This document shows, piece by piece, positions 8,563-18,971 of a stretch of DNA of 64,000 bases. The notes below the pieces were generated by a model that saw nothing but the letters and a program-made list of their open reading frames with translations, was not told the DNA's origin and did no database searches. Position numbers and translations under genes: made by a program. This DNA comes from Paractinoplanes maris (GTDB taxonomy: Bacteria; Actinomycetota; Actinomycetes; Mycobacteriales; Micromonosporaceae): NCBI RefSeq assembly GCF_023544465.1, contig NZ_JALPVL010000004.1:186001-250000 (forward strand), given 5' to 3'. Positions within the stretch are counted from its first letter, which is position 1. The number at the start of each line of letters is the position of its first letter.

Positions 8563-9549
8563 GTGGGGCCGGCGGATCATCGAGTACGGGGGCACGCCTT
8601 GCGCGGCGCCCCCGCGACGCGCTTGGTGGCGGCGGTCGCCGTCGCCTCGGCCGGTGTGCTGCTGCTCGGCACCCTCTGGCTGAGCAGGCCCGAGACGGTG
8701 CCGGCCGGGGATCCGGGTGATGTCGTGCGGGTCGGCGTGGTGCAGGGCCAGACGGTGCCCGGCTATCTCGACGCGACCCGCGACGAGCTGGGTGCCCTGA
8801 CCGACCCGTCGGCGCCCGCGGCCGGCGAGACCTGGGCCCTGGTCAGCCTGGAGGACTACGTGGCTGCCGGCGTGCTGCCCGACCTGCTGGCGGACACGGC
8901 GGTGGCCCAGGTGTACACCCGGGTGTCGCTGGCCGAGGGGCACACCCCGGTGGTCCGCATCCCGGTCTACCGGCTGCCGGCCGACGTGCTCTCGGGCATG
9001 CTCGACACGGCCCTGGAGCGCGATCGCGAGCACGCCGAATACGAGCAGCTGGCCCGCCGCCTCACCGGGGACGACGAGAATCAGGTGCGCGCCCGGCGGG
9101 CGTACCTGTCGGCTGCCCGCACGGCGTCGGCGGAGGCCTCGGCGTACCGCTCGGGGTGTTCCTGTGCCTTCGCGGCCGTGGTCCGGGCCGCGCCGGCCGC
9201 CCTGCGCGGCGTGGCCGACCGGCCGGGGGTCCGGGCGGTGGATCCGGCTCCGGAGGTGCGGCAGCTCGACCGTACGGAGTTCCGGCCGCCGCTGCCCGAG
9301 CAGAACGGCACAGTTCCCGCCGAACCGTCCCGCTCGCCCGCTGTGCCAACCGGGTCCGGGGGCATTGCCTCCCGCCCTCCGGCGCCGATAATGTCGTCGC
9401 CCGAGGCGTCTGTGACATCTGCCTCATCGACCGGCGCCGTCCGCACGACGCCGCCGTCCATCCCGGCGCCGCAGGAGCGTCCTGCCGTACCCTCTGCTTC
9501 GGACGTGACTCCTGCTCATGATGTGACGAGCCGCTCGGCAGCACCTTGA
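8563..9549 (+). CDS. Unknown membrane-anchored protein with disordered C-terminus
   Basis: A 328-residue protein not recognised. One hydrophobic helix lies at about residues 20-42 (RLVAAVAVASAGVLLLGTLW) after a short basic N-terminus, so the rest is probably outside the membrane. Residues about 50-230 look folded, with alternating hydrophobic strands (VVRVGVVQGQTVPGY, TWALVSLEDYVAAGVLP, VVRIPVYRLPADVLSGML) and a CSC pair near residue 200. The last 100 residues are Pro/Ser/Ala/Thr-rich and disordered. The GTG at 8563 lies 19 nt after the pseudouridine synthase gene without a clear ribosome-binding site. Codon usage matches the neighbours, which supports a real gene. Confidence 0.6.
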   Translation: MGPADHRVRGHALRGAPATRLVAAVAVASAGVLLLGTLWLSRPETVPAGDPGDVVRVGVVQGQTVPGYLDATRDELGALTDPSAPAAGETWALVSLEDYVAAGVLPDLLADTAVAQVYTRVSLAEGHTPVVRIPVYRLPADVLSGMLDTALERDREHAEYEQLARRLTGDDENQVRARRAYLSAARTASAEASAYRSGCSCAFAAVVRAAPAALRGVADRPGVRAVDPAPEVRQLDRTEFRPPLPEQNGTVPAEPSRSPAVPTGSGGIASRPPAPIMSSPEASVTSASSTGAVRTTPPSIPAPQERPAVPSASDVTPAHDVTSRSAAP

Positions 9550-9716
9550 GCCGTGTCCGGGCGTTAGTTTTCTCGTCCGCCGGCGACGCCGGCGGCGGCG
9601 GGCCCGGCTCCAGCAAACGGGCAGTGGCCCGATCGGGGTTCGCTCCGTAGCCTGTCAGGGGCGAGGAGTCCGGGGCATGATCACCGGCAGACGAAGCAGT
9701 GCAGGGAGGACGTGCC

Positions 9717-11180
9717 GTGGACGGGACCGAGACCGGCTGGGGCCGGCCTGCGGAACCAGCCCCGCGATGGCGGGCGCTGCTCGACCGCGCCCGGCACGGT
9801 TCCCGGCAGGCCGAGGAGCAGCCCGAGCCGGAGCGTGAGGCGCCACCGGCGCCGCCCGGCCAGTCGCAGCAATATGGTCAGCCGTTGCCGACCCGCCGCC
9901 CGATCAACCCGCTGGAGACCCGCGGGCAGTACGGCGCGGGCCGCTACGAGCAGCGACCGGAGGCGCAGCCGCCACAGCCCGAGCCGCGCCCGATGCCGCA
10001 GCGGCCGGTCAATCCGCTCGACCCGCGCCGGCAGCGCCAGGCCGAGGCCCCGCCCCGGCGGGCCGCCGCCGCGCCGCCGATGGCCCCGCCCCCGGTCGCG
10101 TCGCCGCCGGCCCCGCTCGCGCCGCCCTCGCTCGCGCCGCCCTCGCTCGCGCCGCCGGCCGAGGAGCAGCACAGCTTCTTCAGCCCCTCGGCCCGCCCGC
10201 CGGCCGCTCCGCCGCCGGGCCGGGAGTACCCGCAGGTGCGTGCCTCCGCCGCGGCACCGGTCATGCCGGTCATGCCGCAGCCGGTGCCCCAGCCGATGCC
10301 GCAGCCGGTCGCGCCCCAGCCGACCTCGCCGGCCCCCGCGCGCATCGAGTGGCGTCAGAGCCGCGCCGACGAGCAGCTCGAGCGGGCCGTCGCGGTGATG
10401 CGCCGCAAGCTCGGCAAGCCGCGGGTGCTGGCCTTCGCCAACCCCAAGGGCGGCGTGCACAAGACGACCGCGACCGTGCTGGCCGCGGCCACCATCGGCA
10501 GCGTCCGGGGCCGGGGCGTGCTCGCCTGGGACGACAACGAGCTGCGCGGCACCCTCGGGCTGCGGGCCGGCAGCGCCCGCCACGCCCGCACGATCAAGCA
10601 TCTGCTGGCCGACCTGATGCAGATCGAGAACCTGCACGCCGACGCCCTGCTGCAGGAGCTCGACGGTTACCTGCGGCACGCCTCCGACGGGTCCTACGAC
10701 GTGCTCGCGGGCGAGGAGAACCCGCGCTTCGCGGCCCGGCTCGACCAGGCCACGGTGCGCCGGGTGATGGATCTGCTGCGGCGCACGCACGACGTGATCT
10801 GCGTCGACACCGGCAACAACGTCGAGAGCGTCAACTGGCAGACCGTCATGCGCCAGGCCGACCAGCTGGTGATCACCACCGTGCCCCGCGAGGACGCCGC
10901 GTTCACCGCCGACTGGATGCTCGACGTGCTCGACGACAGCGGCATGGGTGACCTGGTCTCCAACGCGGTCACGCTGATCTCGTGCCCGTCGCCGGGGCCG
11001 CTGCCGCTGCTCGACGACTTCGCCAAGCACTTCGCCACCCGCACCCGCGCGGTCGCCGTCGTGCCCTACGACCAGGCGCTCGAGGTGGGCTCCTCCATCG
11101 AGTACGCGGAGCTCCAGCAGGAGACGCGGACGGCGTGGCTCAAGGCGGCCAGTGTGATGATCGAGCCATTCGCCGAATGA
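9717..11180 (+). CDS. MinD/ParA-like ATPase with long proline-rich N-terminus
   Basis: A 487-residue protein. Residues 1-215 are Pro/Ala/Arg-rich and disordered, with a small repeat (LAPPSLAPPSLAPP). Residues about 225-487 are a SIMIBI-class ATPase: the deviant P-loop is ANPKGGVHKTTAT, a switch region reads VDTGNNVESVNWQ, and VITTVPREDAAFTADWML follows. The P-loop has His where most ParA/MinD proteins have Gly (KGGVGKTT), while both lysines remain. The overall plan resembles the MinD-like proteins linked to type VII secretion, but no secretion genes are nearby. The GTG at 9717 has a strong GGGAGGA site 6 nt upstream, which rules out the earlier in-frame start at 9699. Confidence 0.8.
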   Translation: MDGTETGWGRPAEPAPRWRALLDRARHGSRQAEEQPEPEREAPPAPPGQSQQYGQPLPTRRPINPLETRGQYGAGRYEQRPEAQPPQPEPRPMPQRPVNPLDPRRQRQAEAPPRRAAAAPPMAPPPVASPPAPLAPPSLAPPSLAPPAEEQHSFFSPSARPPAAPPPGREYPQVRASAAAPVMPVMPQPVPQPMPQPVAPQPTSPAPARIEWRQSRADEQLERAVAVMRRKLGKPRVLAFANPKGGVHKTTATVLAAATIGSVRGRGVLAWDDNELRGTLGLRAGSARHARTIKHLLADLMQIENLHADALLQELDGYLRHASDGSYDVLAGEENPRFAARLDQATVRRVMDLLRRTHDVICVDTGNNVESVNWQTVMRQADQLVITTVPREDAAFTADWMLDVLDDSGMGDLVSNAVTLISCPSPGPLPLLDDFAKHFATRTRAVAVVPYDQALEVGSSIEYAELQQETRTAWLKAASVMIEPFAE

Positions 11181-11218
11181 CACGCGCGTAGCCCTCGAAT
11201 CCGGTCCGAGGGTGCGGC

Positions 11219-11224
11219 TAGAGT
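11219..11224 (+). promoter_or_regulatory. Putative -10 element of dnaE
   Basis: TAGAGT lies 31 nt before the dnaE start codon and fits the actinobacterial TAnnnT -10 pattern. No convincing -35 element is seen at the right distance. Transcription starting about 7 nt downstream would leave a short leader containing the AAGGGGG ribosome-binding site. Confidence 0.35.
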
Positions 11225-11255
11225 CGCTGGGTCCAACAACTTAAGGGGGCCCGGG

Positions 11256-14200
11256 GTGTCTGACTCGTTCGTGCATCTCCACGTGCACACCGAGTATTCG
11301 ATGCTCGACGGAGCCGCCCGCGTCAAGGAGTTGCTGGCCGAGGCGTCCCGCCTCGGCATGCCGGCCGCGGCCATCACCGACCACGGCAACATGCACGGGG
11401 CGTACGACTTCTACACCCAGGCCAAGGCGGCCGGCATCACCCCGGTCATCGGCGTCGAGGCCTACGTGGCGCCCGAGTCCCGCCTGACCAAGAGCCGCAT
11501 CAAGTGGGGCCGCCCGGAGCAGAAGGGCGACGACGTCTCCGGCAACGGCGCTTACACCCACATGACGATGTGGGCCCGCAACGCCGTCGGTCTCAAAAAC
11601 CTGTTCCGTCTCAACTCGCGGGCGTCGATCGAGGGCCAGCTCGGCAAGTACCCGCGGATGGACTTCGACATCATCGCCGAGCACGCCGAGGGCATCATGG
11701 GCACGACCGGCTGCCCGTCCGGCATCGTGCAGACCCGGCTGCGGCTCGGCCACTTCGACGAGGCCCTGAAATCCGCCGCGATGTACCAGGAGGCTCTGGG
11801 GAAGGACAACTACTTCCTCGAGATCATGGATCACGGCCTGTCGATCGAGAAGCGGGTACGTGACGGCCTGATCGAGATCGGGCAGAAACTCGGCATCAAG
11901 CCGCTGGTCACCAACGACTCGCACTACGTCCACGAGGAGCAGTCCGCGGCCCACGACGTGCTGCTCTGCGTGCAGACCGGCAGCAACGTGGCCGACCCCA
12001 ACCGGTTCCGCTTCGACGGCAACGGCTACTTCGTGAAGTCGGCCGATCAGATGCGCGCGGTCGACTCGTCCGAGGCCTGGCAGGAGGGCTGCCGCACGAC
12101 GCTGCTGGTGGCCGAGCGGGTCGACACCGAGGGCATGTTCACCTTCAAGAACCTGATGCCCCGGTTCCCCATCCCCGACGGTTACACCGAGGAGGAGTAT
12201 TTCCGCCACGTCGCGTTCGAGGGCCTGCGCAGCCGCTTCCCGGCCGGCATCCCCGACACGCACATCAAGCAGGCGGAGTACGAGCTCGGCGTCATCATCC
12301 AGATGGGCTTCCCGGCCTACTTCCTGGTGGTGGCCGACTTCATCCAGTGGTCCAAGCGCAACGGCATCGCCGTGGGCCCGGGCCGCGGCTCGGCCGCGGG
12401 CTCGCTGGTGGCCTACGCGATGGGCATCACCGACCTCGACCCGCTGCCGCACGGCCTGATCTTCGAGCGGTTCCTCAACCCCGAGCGCATCTCGATGCCC
12501 GATGTCGACATCGACTTCGACGAGCGCCGGCGGGGCGAGGTCATCCGCTACGTCACCGAGCGCTGGGGCGACGACAAGGTCGCCCAGATCGCCACCTTCG
12601 GCACGATCAAGGCCAAGGCCGCGATCAAGGATTCGGCCCGCGTGCTCGGTTACCCCTTCGCCGTCGGTGACCGCATCACCAAGGCGCTGCCGCCCGACGT
12701 GATGGGCAAGGGCATCCCGCTTTCGGGCATCTTCGACAAGGACCACAAGCGCTACAGCGAGGCCGGTGAGGTCCGCACGCTCTACGACACCGACCCGGAC
12801 GTCAAAAAGGTGATCGACACCGCGCGCGGCATCGAGGGCCTGATCCGGCAGACCGGTGTCCACGCGGCCGGCGTGATCATGTCGGCTGAGCCGATCATCG
12901 ACCACATCCCGCTGATGCGCCGGGCCGCCGACGGCGTCATCATCACGCAGTTCGACTACCCGACGTGCGAGACGCTCGGCCTGCTCAAGATGGACTTCCT
13001 GGGGCTGCGAAACCTCACGATCCTCGACGACGCGGTCAAGAACATCAAGCTCAACCACGACCTCGACCTCGACCTGCTGGCGCTGCCGCTGGACGACCCG
13101 GCGGCCTACGAGCTGCTGGCCCGGGGCGACACCCTGGGCGTGTTCCAGCTCGACGGCGGCCCCATGCGGTCGCTGTTGCGGCTGATGAAGCCCGACAACT
13201 TCGAGGACATCTCGGCCGTGCTGGCGCTCTACCGCCCCGGCCCGATGGGCGTCGAGTCGCACACCAACTACGCCCTGCGTAAGAACAACCTGCAGGACAT
13301 CACCCCGATCCACCCCGAGCTCGAGGAGCCGTTGCGCGAGATCCTCGAGCCGACCTACGGCCTGATCGTCTATCAGGAGCAGGTGCAGCGCGCCGCGCAG
13401 ATCCTGGCCGGCTACAGCCTCGGCCAGGCCGACCTGCTCCGCCGGGCCATGGGTAAGAAGAAGAAGGAGATCCTCGACAAGGAGTTCGGCCCGTTCCGCG
13501 ACGGCTGCCGCGCGCACGGCTACTCCGACGAGGCGATCCAGGCGGTGTGGGACGTTCTGGTCCCGTTCGCCGGTTACGCGTTCAACAAGGCGCACTCCGC
13601 CGCCTACGGCCTGGTGTCCTACTGGACGGCGTATCTGAAGGCGCACTACCCGGCCGAATACATGGGTGGACTGCTCACCAGCGTCGGCGACGACAAAGAC
13701 AAGATGGCGATGTATCTGGCCGAGTGCCGGCGCATGGGCATCCAGGTGCTGCCGCCCGACGTCAACCAGTCGGCCGGGCCGTTCACCCCGGTCGGCAAGG
13801 ACATCCGGTTCGGCCTGGCCGCGGTGCGCAACGTCGGCCACAACGTGGTCGAGGCGATCGCCCGCTGCCGCACCGAAAAGGGCGACTACCAGGACTTCTA
13901 CGACTTCTTGTCCAAGGTGGACGCGGTCGTCTGCAACAAGAAGACGATTGAATCGCTGATCAAGGCGGGCGCGTTCGACTCGATGGGGCACAGCCGCAAG
14001 GGCCTGCTCGCCGTGCACGCCGAGGCCATCGACGCGTACGCCGATGTGAAGCGCAACGAGGCGGCCGGCCAGTTCGACCTGTTCGGGGCGTTCGGCGACA
14101 CCGAGGGCGGCAGCGCGGCCACGGTCGCCATGCCGACGATCGGCGACTCCGAGTGGGACAAGCGCGACAAGCTGGCCTTCGAGCGCGAGATGCTCGGCCT

Positions 14201-14789
14201 CTACGTCAGCGACCACCCCCTGGCCGGTCTCGAGCAGCTGCTGCAGAATTCGGCCGACACGACGATCGCCGCGCTCAACGAGGAGGGGTCGGTCCCCGAC
14301 GGCCAGGTCGTCACGCTGGCCGGCATCCTCACCGGGGTGCAGCGCCGCATCACCAAGCAGGGCCGGGCCTGGGCCTCGGCCACGCTCGAGGACCTGGCCG
14401 GCGGCGTCGAGGCGCTGTTCTTCCCCAACACCTACGAGGTGATCGGCCAGTTCATCGCCGAGGACGCGATCGTGGTGGTCAAGGGCCGGGTCGACCGGCG
14501 TGACGACACCCCGCGCATCATGGCCATGGACATGTCGCTGCCCGACGTCAGCCACAACCCCGACAGCAAGCCGGTCACGCTGACCATGCCGATCACCCGG
14601 TGCACGCCGCCGCTGGTGTCCGAGCTGAAAGAGATCCTGAAAAGCCATCCCGGCGACGCCGAGGTGCACGTCCACCTGCAGAACGGCAGCCGGACGACGG
14701 TCCTGCGGCTGGGCGCGGTGCGGGTCGCCCCGACGCCGGCGCTGCGGGCCGACCTCAAGACGATCCTCGGCCCGTCCGCGGTGGTCTGA
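11256..14789 (+). CDS. dnaE: DNA polymerase III alpha subunit
   Basis: A 1177-residue replicative polymerase subunit of normal DnaE1 length. The N-terminal PHP domain (about 1-280) begins [16 protein letters not shown]. The polymerase core follows, with [17 protein letters not shown] and the catalytic aspartates in [15 protein letters not shown]. Further blocks are [26 protein letters not shown] and [20 protein letters not shown]. An OB-fold region near residues 1000-1090 ([20 protein letters not shown]) and a short C-terminal domain complete it. It is the catalytic subunit of the chromosomal replicase. The GTG start has an AAGGGGG ribosome-binding site. It appears to be transcribed alone or with the following DUF2567-like gene. 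The long reading frame on the opposite strand is a composition shadow. Confidence 0.97.
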   Translation: MSDSFVHLHVHTEYSMLDGAARVKELLAEASRLGMPAAAITDHGNMHGAYDFYTQAKAAGITPVIGVEAYVAPESRLTKSRIKWGRPEQKGDDVSGNGAYTHMTMWARNAVGLKNLFRLNSRASIEGQLGKYPRMDFDIIAEHAEGIMGTTGCPSGIVQTRLRLGHFDEALKSAAMYQEALGKDNYFLEIMDHGLSIEKRVRDGLIEIGQKLGIKPLVTNDSHYVHEEQSAAHDVLLCVQTGSNVADPNRFRFDGNGYFVKSADQMRAVDSSEAWQEGCRTTLLVAERVDTEGMFTFKNLMPRFPIPDGYTEEEYFRHVAFEGLRSRFPAGIPDTHIKQAEYELGVIIQMGFPAYFLVVADFIQWSKRNGIAVGPGRGSAAGSLVAYAMGITDLDPLPHGLIFERFLNPERISMPDVDIDFDERRRGEVIRYVTERWGDDKVAQIATFGTIKAKAAIKDSARVLGYPFAVGDRITKALPPDVMGKGIPLSGIFDKDHKRYSEAGEVRTLYDTDPDVKKVIDTARGIEGLIRQTGVHAAGVIMSAEPIIDHIPLMRRAADGVIITQFDYPTCETLGLLKMDFLGLRNLTILDDAVKNIKLNHDLDLDLLALPLDDPAAYELLARGDTLGVFQLDGGPMRSLLRLMKPDNFEDISAVLALYRPGPMGVESHTNYALRKNNLQDITPIHPELEEPLREILEPTYGLIVYQEQVQRAAQILAGYSLGQADLLRRAMGKKKKEILDKEFGPFRDGCRAHGYSDEAIQAVWDVLVPFAGYAFNKAHSAAYGLVSYWTAYLKAHYPAEYMGGLLTSVGDDKDKMAMYLAECRRMGIQVLPPDVNQSAGPFTPVGKDIRFGLAAVRNVGHNVVEAIARCRTEKGDYQDFYDFLSKVDAVVCNKKTIESLIKAGAFDSMGHSRKGLLAVHAEAIDAYADVKRNEAAGQFDLFGAFGDTEGGSAATVAMPTIGDSEWDKRDKLAFEREMLGLYVSDHPLAGLEQLLQNSADTTIAALNEEGSVPDGQVVTLAGILTGVQRRITKQGRAWASATLEDLAGGVEALFFPNTYEVIGQFIAEDAIVVVKGRVDRRDDTPRIMAMDMSLPDVSHNPDSKPVTLTMPITRCTPPLVSELKEILKSHPGDAEVHVHLQNGSRTTVLRLGAVRVAPTPALRADLKTILGPSAVV

Positions 14790-14844
14790 GCGTCGTGACC
14801 GGGCACGGGGGACGAGACAGCGCGACACCTGGCAGGATCGTAGG

Positions 14845-15627
14845 GTGAACGCGAGTCAGGAACCGGCGCCGCCTCAGCACCCCGGCGAACGCCCGGCGCT
14901 CGATTACGGCGCCCCCGCGGGCGGATACGAGCCGGTCCACCCGAGCGGCCCGACCCGGACGCTCTTCGGCCGCCCGTTCGACCTGCGCGGGTCCTCGCCG
15001 CGGCCGTGGAAACGGACGCTGGTCGTCGCGGTCGGCTGCCTGCTGGTCATCCTCGCCCTGGGTGGGCCGCTCGGCCTGCTCTGGCGCTGGCTGGCCCCCA
15101 CGGTGCCGGTGATCGACGCGGGTCAGGCGGGCGTCGTGGTCAACGACCCGTCGCCCGAGGAATACATCGCCGCCGACGGCTGGTTCACGCTGCTCGGCCT
15201 GGCCTTCGGCCTGCTCGTCGCGATCGGCGCGTGGTTGATCCTGCGTCGCGACCGCGGCCCGTTCCTGCTGCTCAGCGTGGTGCTGGGCGCGCTCGGGGCG
15301 GGCTGGCTGGTGGCCCCGTGGGTCGGCGAGCTGATCGGCCGCGCCGATTACCGGAGCTGGATCGAGACGGCGCAGCAGGGTCAGACCTACGCGGCGCCGC
15401 CCGAGGTGCACTCCCTGGGCCCGATGCTGGTCCCGGCCTTCGCCGCGGCGATCGCCCTGACGCTGATGGCCGGCTGGTCCAACGACCCCGACCTCGACCA
15501 GCCCGGCGCCAAGCCGGGCTACGGCCCCAACAACGACCTCGAGAACTACCCGCCGGAGGATCCGCGCGACTACCAGCCGCCGGTCGCTTCCCGCGACTAT
15601 CAGCCGCCTCTCGAGCCGCGCGGCTAG
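14845..15627 (+). CDS. DUF2567-like four-helix membrane protein
   Basis: A 260-residue protein with a Pro/Gly-rich N-terminal 55 residues, four hydrophobic helices (about 57-82, 118-137, 141-165, 190-211) and a Pro/Tyr/Asp-rich tail containing two RDYQPP motifs. The pattern of a glycine-rich first helix (LVVAVGCLLVILALGGPLGLLWRWL), a soluble loop and an AADGWFTLLGLAFGLLVA block resembles the DUF2567 family of actinobacterial membrane proteins; function unknown. The GTG start has no ribosome-binding site; CAGGAT 6 nt upstream may be a -10 box for a leaderless transcript. The stop codon lies inside the first, degenerate copy of the repeat that follows. Confidence 0.65.
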   Translation: MNASQEPAPPQHPGERPALDYGAPAGGYEPVHPSGPTRTLFGRPFDLRGSSPRPWKRTLVVAVGCLLVILALGGPLGLLWRWLAPTVPVIDAGQAGVVVNDPSPEEYIAADGWFTLLGLAFGLLVAIGAWLILRRDRGPFLLLSVVLGALGAGWLVAPWVGELIGRADYRSWIETAQQGQTYAAPPEVHSLGPMLVPAFAAAIALTLMAGWSNDPDLDQPGAKPGYGPNNDLENYPPEDPRDYQPPVASRDYQPPLEPRG

Positions 15628-15639
15628 TCGGGACTGGCC

Positions 15640-15765
15640 GGGCGGCGCGGCTGGTCGGGGCCGACCGGGCGGCGCGGCTGGTGGGGGCAGGCCGGGCGGC
15701 GCGGCTGGTTCGGGCTGGGCGGCGCGCCTGGTTCGGGCTGGGCGGCGCGGCTAGTTGGGGCTGGC
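15640..15765. repeat. Degenerate 23-27-bp tandem repeat between convergent genes
   Basis: Copies of a unit starting GGGCGGCGCGGCTGGT begin at 15640, 15667, 15694, 15717 and 15740, so spacing is 27, 27, 23 and 23 bp. A related partial copy at about 15616 contains the stop codon of the DUF2567-like gene. The last copy contains the stop codon of the convergent Lon-N gene. The array fills the convergent intergenic gap. Confidence 0.8.
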
Positions 15766-16458
15766 CGGGCGGGCCAGGTCGCTGAGCGGGACGGGGACGG
15801 CGCGCACGCGGGCCAGCAGGCCGGCCTCGCGGTTGAGCAGCTTGAGCTCGGTGCGCAAGCGGGTCGCGGTGTCGGGCGCCGAGAGCAACAGTTGCCGCTC
15901 GTCGGTGGTCAGCTGGGCGGTCGCGGCGATCAGGTGGGACAGCACGGTGGCGTCGCCGGGGACGGCGTCGAGCACCTCGGAGTCGGGGCGCAGCAGCTCC
16001 AGGTAGGCCCGGAAGGCGGCCAGGGCCCGCGGCGCCAGCAACTCGGCCGTCTGGTCGGCCGACTCGTCGGGCAGCCACTCGACGTCGGCGGTCAGATAGG
16101 GCTCGTCCCCTTGGCGTACGTCCTTGACCGTGAACCGCCGCCGGCCGACGGTCATGATGTCGTAGCGCCCGTCGGGCAGCTCGGTGACCTGGCGCAGCTC
16201 GGCCGTGCAGCCCGTCGGGTAGAGATCGTCGACCTCGATCGGCGGCGTCTCCGGCTCGTCACTGTCGTCGCTGTCGGGAGCGGGCGCCTCGGACCCGCGA
16301 CGCAGGGTCACCACGCCGAACTCGTGCGGCCCGTCCTCGGGGCTGGCCACGAGCTCGCGCACGAGCGTGCGATAGCGCTCCTCGAAGATGTGCAGGGGCA
16401 GCACCAGGCCGGGAAACAGCACCGTACCCAGGGGGAATACCGGCAGCCGCGTGCTCAC
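15751..16458 (-). CDS. Lon N-terminal (LON substrate-binding) domain protein
   Basis: A 235-residue stand-alone LON-domain protein. It begins with the family signature [23 protein letters not shown] (split here as [14 protein letters not shown] and [12 protein letters not shown]). RRRFTVKDV and an all-helical C-terminal part (about 135-230) follow. An acidic insertion rich in Asp and Ser lies at about residues 58-75. There is no ATPase or protease domain. Such proteins occur widely in actinobacteria; their role is unknown, with substrate recognition or adaptor activity inferred from Lon. The GTG start has no Shine-Dalgarno sequence, but TAGGCT lies 6 nt upstream, so the mRNA is probably leaderless. 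It is divergent from hisD. Confidence 0.85.
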   Translation of the reverse strand: MSTRLPVFPLGTVLFPGLVLPLHIFEERYRTLVRELVASPEDGPHEFGVVTLRRGSEAPAPDSDDSDEPETPPIEVDDLYPTGCTAELRQVTELPDGRYDIMTVGRRRFTVKDVRQGDEPYLTADVEWLPDESADQTAELLAPRALAAFRAYLELLRPDSEVLDAVPGDATVLSHLIAATAQLTTDERQLLLSAPDTATRLRTELKLLNREAGLLARVRAVPVPLSDLARPASPN

Positions 16459-16464
16459 GGGTTC

Positions 16465-16470
16465 AGCCTA
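16465..16470 (-). promoter_or_regulatory. Putative leaderless -10 element of the LON-domain gene
   Basis: Read on the minus strand, TAGGCT is followed by 6 nt and the GTG start codon at 16458. This fits the actinobacterial leaderless layout, where transcription starts at the start codon. No Shine-Dalgarno sequence is present. Confidence 0.5.
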
Positions 16471-16586
16471 TCGGTCGCCTCACCATGGTCAACCCGTCCC
16501 ACCCCGCCACCCGGGCGAGGCCGGGGTGGGGGATCTCATGAGGTGAGCCGGCCTGCGGCGGTCGCGGAGTTGTCGGAGGTGGCGCT

Positions 16587-16592
16587 TAGACT
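16587..16592 (+). promoter_or_regulatory. Putative leaderless -10 element of hisD (his operon promoter)
   Basis: TAGACT is followed by 7 nt and then the GTG start of hisD. A GGAGG at about 16576 is too far upstream (about 20 nt) to act as a ribosome-binding site for this start. The preceding 130 bp contain a 9-bp GC hairpin (16498-16506 with 16522-16530) but no T-run and no His-rich leader peptide. Confidence 0.45.
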
Positions 16593-16599
16593 TGGCGGC

Positions 16600-17910
16600 G
16601 TGCTGAACCGGATCGACCTGCGCGGCTCCCACCGGGACCCGCGAGGCCTGCTGCCCCGTGCCCAGCTCGACGTCTCCGTGGCCGTCGAGCGGATCCGACC
16701 GGTCGTCGAGGCGGTTCATGACCATGGCTTCTCCGCGATCCGCGAGGCCACCGAGCGGTTCGACGGCGTCACCCTCGAGCGCCTCCGGGTGCCCGCCGCC
16801 GCCATCGCCGCCGCCGTCGAGCACCTCGAGGCCGACGTGCGCGCCGCCCTCGAGGTGGTGATCGAGCGTGCCCGTAAGGTGCACGCCGACCAGCGCCGCA
16901 CCGACGTCACCACCAAGGTCGTGCCCGGCGGCACGGTCACCGAGCGCTTCATCCCGGTGCGCCGCGTCGGTCTCTACGTCCCCGGTGGCCTGGCGGTCTA
17001 TCCGTCCACCGTGGTCATGAATGTCGTGCCCGCCCAGGAGGCCGGCGTCGAGGCCCTGGTCGTGGCCAGCCCGCCGCAGAAGGAGAACGGCGGCCTGCCC
17101 GACTCCCGCGTTCTCGCCGCGTGCGCGCTGCTCGGGGTCGACGAGGTCTACGCCGTCGGTGGCGCCCAGGCCATCGCCATGCTCGGCTACGGCTCCGACG
17201 GGGCCGGCGAGGGTGATCGCTGCGAGCCGGTCGACGTCATCACCGGCCCGGGCAACATCTGGGTCACCGCGGCCAAGCGCATGCTGCGCGGCACGGTCGG
17301 CATCGACGCCGAGGCCGGCCCGACCGAGATCGCCATCCTGGCCGACGACACGGCCGACCCGCGTCACGTCGCGGCCGACCTGATCAGCCAGGCCGAGCAC
17401 GACCCGCTGGCCGCGAGCGTGCTGGTCACCGACTCCGAGGCACTGATCGACGCGGTCGAGGCCGAGCTGCTGCGCCAGGTCCCGGTCACCAAGCACGCCG
17501 CCCGGGTGCAGACCGCGCTGGCCGGCGAGCAGTCCGGCGTCGTGCTGGTCGACGACCTCGAGCAGGGGCTGCGGGTCGTCGACGCGTACGCCGCCGAGCA
17601 CCTCGAGATCCAGACCCGCGACGCCCGCGAGTGGGCGCTGCGGGTGCGCAACGCCGGGGCGATCTTCGTGGGGGCCTGGTCGCCGGTGTCGCTCGGCGAC
17701 TACGCGGCCGGCTCCAACCACGTGCTGCCCACCGGCGGCTGCGCGCGGCACTCGTCCGGGCTGTCGGTCCAGTCGTTCCTGCGCGGCGTCCACGTCATCG
17801 AGTACGACGAGGCCGCCCTGCGCGACGTCGCGGGTCACGTGGTCGCGCTGGCCAACGCGGAGGACCTGCCGGCTCACGGCGACGCGGTGCGGGCGAGGTT
17901 CGGGGCATGA
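16600..17910 (+). CDS. hisD: Histidinol dehydrogenase
   Basis: A 436-residue zinc enzyme that oxidises L-histidinol twice with NAD+ to give L-histidine, the last two steps of the pathway. Family blocks are [77 protein letters not shown] (with a metal-ligand His and the catalytic region) and [13 protein letters not shown]. The GTG at 16600 gives MLNRIDLRG, the usual actinobacterial N-terminus; the open frame continues upstream but without family similarity. It is the first gene of the his cluster, and its stop overlaps the hisC start by 4 bp. Confidence 0.97.
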   Translation: MLNRIDLRGSHRDPRGLLPRAQLDVSVAVERIRPVVEAVHDHGFSAIREATERFDGVTLERLRVPAAAIAAAVEHLEADVRAALEVVIERARKVHADQRRTDVTTKVVPGGTVTERFIPVRRVGLYVPGGLAVYPSTVVMNVVPAQEAGVEALVVASPPQKENGGLPDSRVLAACALLGVDEVYAVGGAQAIAMLGYGSDGAGEGDRCEPVDVITGPGNIWVTAAKRMLRGTVGIDAEAGPTEIAILADDTADPRHVAADLISQAEHDPLAASVLVTDSEALIDAVEAELLRQVPVTKHAARVQTALAGEQSGVVLVDDLEQGLRVVDAYAAEHLEIQTRDAREWALRVRNAGAIFVGAWSPVSLGDYAAGSNHVLPTGGCARHSSGLSVQSFLRGVHVIEYDEAALRDVAGHVVALANAEDLPAHGDAVRARFGA

Positions 17911-18971
17911 CCACCATCGACGATCTGCCCATCCGCGACGACCTGCGGGGCCAGCTGCCGTATGGGGCTCCGCAGCTCGACGTGGCGGTGCGGCTCAACA
18001 CCAATGAGAACTCGTATCCGCTGCCCGACGTGGTCGTCGACGCGATCGCCAAGGCGGTTCAGGCCGAGCTGCGCGACCTCAACCGGTATCCCGACCGGGA
18101 CGCCGTCGCGCTCCGGGCCGACCTGGCCGACTATCTCGGCCACGGCCTGACCGGGGCCGGCATCTGGGCGGCCAACGGGTCCAACGAGATCCAGCAGCAG
18201 CTGCTGCAGGCGTTCGCCGGGCCGGGCCGCACGGCGCTGGGCTTCGGCCCGTCCTATTCGATGCACCCGTTGCTGGCCCAGGGCACCGGCACCCGCTGGA
18301 TCGGCGCGCTGCGCGACCCCGGTTTCGGGCTCACCCCGGCCGCCGCGCTGGCCCAGATCGAGGAGCACGACCCCGATCTGATCTTCCTGTGCTCGCCCAA
18401 CAACCCGACCGGCACGGCGCTCGATCCCGAGGTGGTCACCGCGGTGATCGAGGCCGCGCGGGGGCTGGTGGTGGTCGACGAGGCTTATGCCGAGTTCGCC
18501 CGCCCGGGCACGCCGAGTGCGCTCGCCCTGCTGCCCGGGCACCCGCGCCTGGTGGTCACCCGCACGATGAGCAAGGCGTTCGGCTTCGCCGGCGGCCGGC
18601 TGGGCTATCTGGCCGCCGATCCGGCCGTGGTCGACGCGGTGCAGCTCGTCCGGTTGCCCTATCACCTCTCGGCGATCACCCAGGCCGCCGCCCGGGCCGC
18701 CCTGTCGCAGCGGGACGCCCTGCTGGCCACCGTCGAGGTGATCAAGCAGCAGCGCGACCACATCGTCACCACCCTGCGGTCGCGCGGGGTGCGGGTGGCC
18801 GACAGCGACGCCAATTTTGTGCTGTTCGAGGTGGGCGGGGATCAGAAAATCGCTTGGCAGCGCCTGCTCGACCGCGGTGTCCTGGTCCGCGACGTCGGCC
18901 TGCCGGGCTGGTTGCGCGTGACCGCGGGCACTCCCGCAGAGACCGAATCATTCTTGGAGGCCCTGTCGTGA
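17907..18971 (+). CDS. hisC: Histidinol-phosphate aminotransferase
   Basis: A 354-residue class I/II PLP aminotransferase that converts imidazole-acetol phosphate and glutamate to histidinol phosphate and 2-oxoglutarate. Recognisable blocks are [51 protein letters not shown] and [17 protein letters not shown], where the lysine binds PLP. The C-terminal domain ends with [17 protein letters not shown]. The ATG overlaps the hisD stop (ATGA), and the stop overlaps the hisB start, so translation of all three genes is coupled. Confidence 0.96.
   Translation: MTTIDDLPIRDDLRGQLPYGAPQLDVAVRLNTNENSYPLPDVVVDAIAKAVQAELRDLNRYPDRDAVALRADLADYLGHGLTGAGIWAANGSNEIQQQLLQAFAGPGRTALGFGPSYSMHPLLAQGTGTRWIGALRDPGFGLTPAAALAQIEEHDPDLIFLCSPNNPTGTALDPEVVTAVIEAARGLVVVDEAYAEFARPGTPSALALLPGHPRLVVTRTMSKAFGFAGGRLGYLAADPAVVDAVQLVRLPYHLSAITQAAARAALSQRDALLATVEVIKQQRDHIVTTLRSRGVRVADSDANFVLFEVGGDQKIAWQRLLDRGVLVRDVGLPGWLRVTAGTPAETESFLEALS

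Noticed and set aside
11241-14828. 1195-codon open frame on the minus strand opposite dnaE
   Set aside because: It mirrors dnaE codon bias on the other strand, its translation is a low-complexity His/Asp/Gly/Arg/Val mix with no known motif, and dnaE is unmistakable.
16485-16541. Short ORF before hisD as a histidine leader peptide with attenuator
   Set aside because: The 18-codon frame has only one His codon, the nearby hairpin has no T-run, and hisD appears to be leaderless.
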